In this document: positions 63,900-64,000 of the stretch, in pieces | Layout of the letters: each line of letters begins with the position of its first letter | Numbering within the stretch: position 1 is the stretch's first letter | Assembly (NCBI GenBank): GCA_949358305.1 | Contig: OX442322.1 | Coordinates: 9,858,001-9,922,000 of the forward strand | Source: Strigamia acuminata | Taxonomy: Eukaryota; Arthropoda; Chilopoda; Geophilomorpha; Linotaeniidae | Direction of reading: 5' to 3' | DNA length: 64,000 bases | Translations under genes and position numbers: made by a program | Notes under the pieces: model-generated | Seen by the model: the letters and a program-made list of their open reading frames with translations, nothing else | Databases searched by the model: none | Told to the model about the DNA's origin: nothing

Positions 63900-64000
63900 T
63901 GAAGACGAAACAACTCGACTGGAATCTTGACCGCGTCGCTTGTGAGACGGCGCACGTCTGTGTGGACACAGCCTCGTACTGTCCAACGAACTGGGCACAC
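63900..64000 (-). mobile_element. A3 interior, right segment (runs off window)
   Basis: Minus-strand family-A leader sequence that continues 57634-57996 across the A2 insertion. Its 5' LTR would lie beyond the window edge. Confidence 0.8.

Overview
The window holds no recognisable host gene. It is a nest of LTR retrotransposons of the BEL/Pao superfamily, a lineage known only from animals, so it probably comes from a repeat-rich, possibly heterochromatic part of a metazoan genome. I cannot name the species. All protein-coding capacity that I can support is Gag, retropepsin, reverse transcriptase (RT), RNase H, integrase (IN) and, unexpectedly, thymidine kinase.

Layout from left to right. 1-2337: minus-strand gag-pol fragment (F1), cut by the LTR of B1. 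2338-7106: 3' LTR of B1 (with a solo family-A LTR inside) and a truncated B1 pol, minus strand. 7107-46762: a plus-strand LTR-interior-LTR-interior-LTR array of the non-coding family A. Its second interior is split by two large insertions: a tandem pair of TK elements (14189-25567) and the minus-strand non-coding element B2 (26723-43922). B2 in turn carries the intact autonomous element C (30691-39347). 46763-64000: a minus-strand family-A interior (A3), split by the intact autonomous element E (48462-57629) and by a complete family-A element, A2 (57997-63895).

The most unusual finding is the TK element. Each of its two copies has one 995-codon frame that encodes a BEL Gag with three zinc knuckles, an aspartic protease, and then a complete-looking type II thymidine kinase where RT, RNase H and IN should be. 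All expected kinase motifs are present in both copies, and differences between the copies in the kinase segment are mostly silent. I know of no described BEL/Pao element with a thymidine kinase. Such an element would need RT and IN in trans, and relatives such as C and E could supply them.

The families share cis-acting features despite little overall nucleotide similarity. They have LTR ends built on TGTTGC/GCAACA, 4-bp target duplications, and a primer site complementary to tRNA-His. A 9-14 nt leader motif (ACACAACGC or ACACAACGCAATGT) is complementary to the tRNA-His anticodon arm. A polypyrimidine plus GGC-GGCA box stands where a polypurine tract is expected. Several non-coding regions are rich in short hairpins, some with compensatory changes. 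Families A and B2 have no gag-pol and look like large non-autonomous derivatives that keep these signals. The repeated and nested LTR structures also record LTR-LTR recombination, seen most clearly as a mosaic middle LTR in the TK array.
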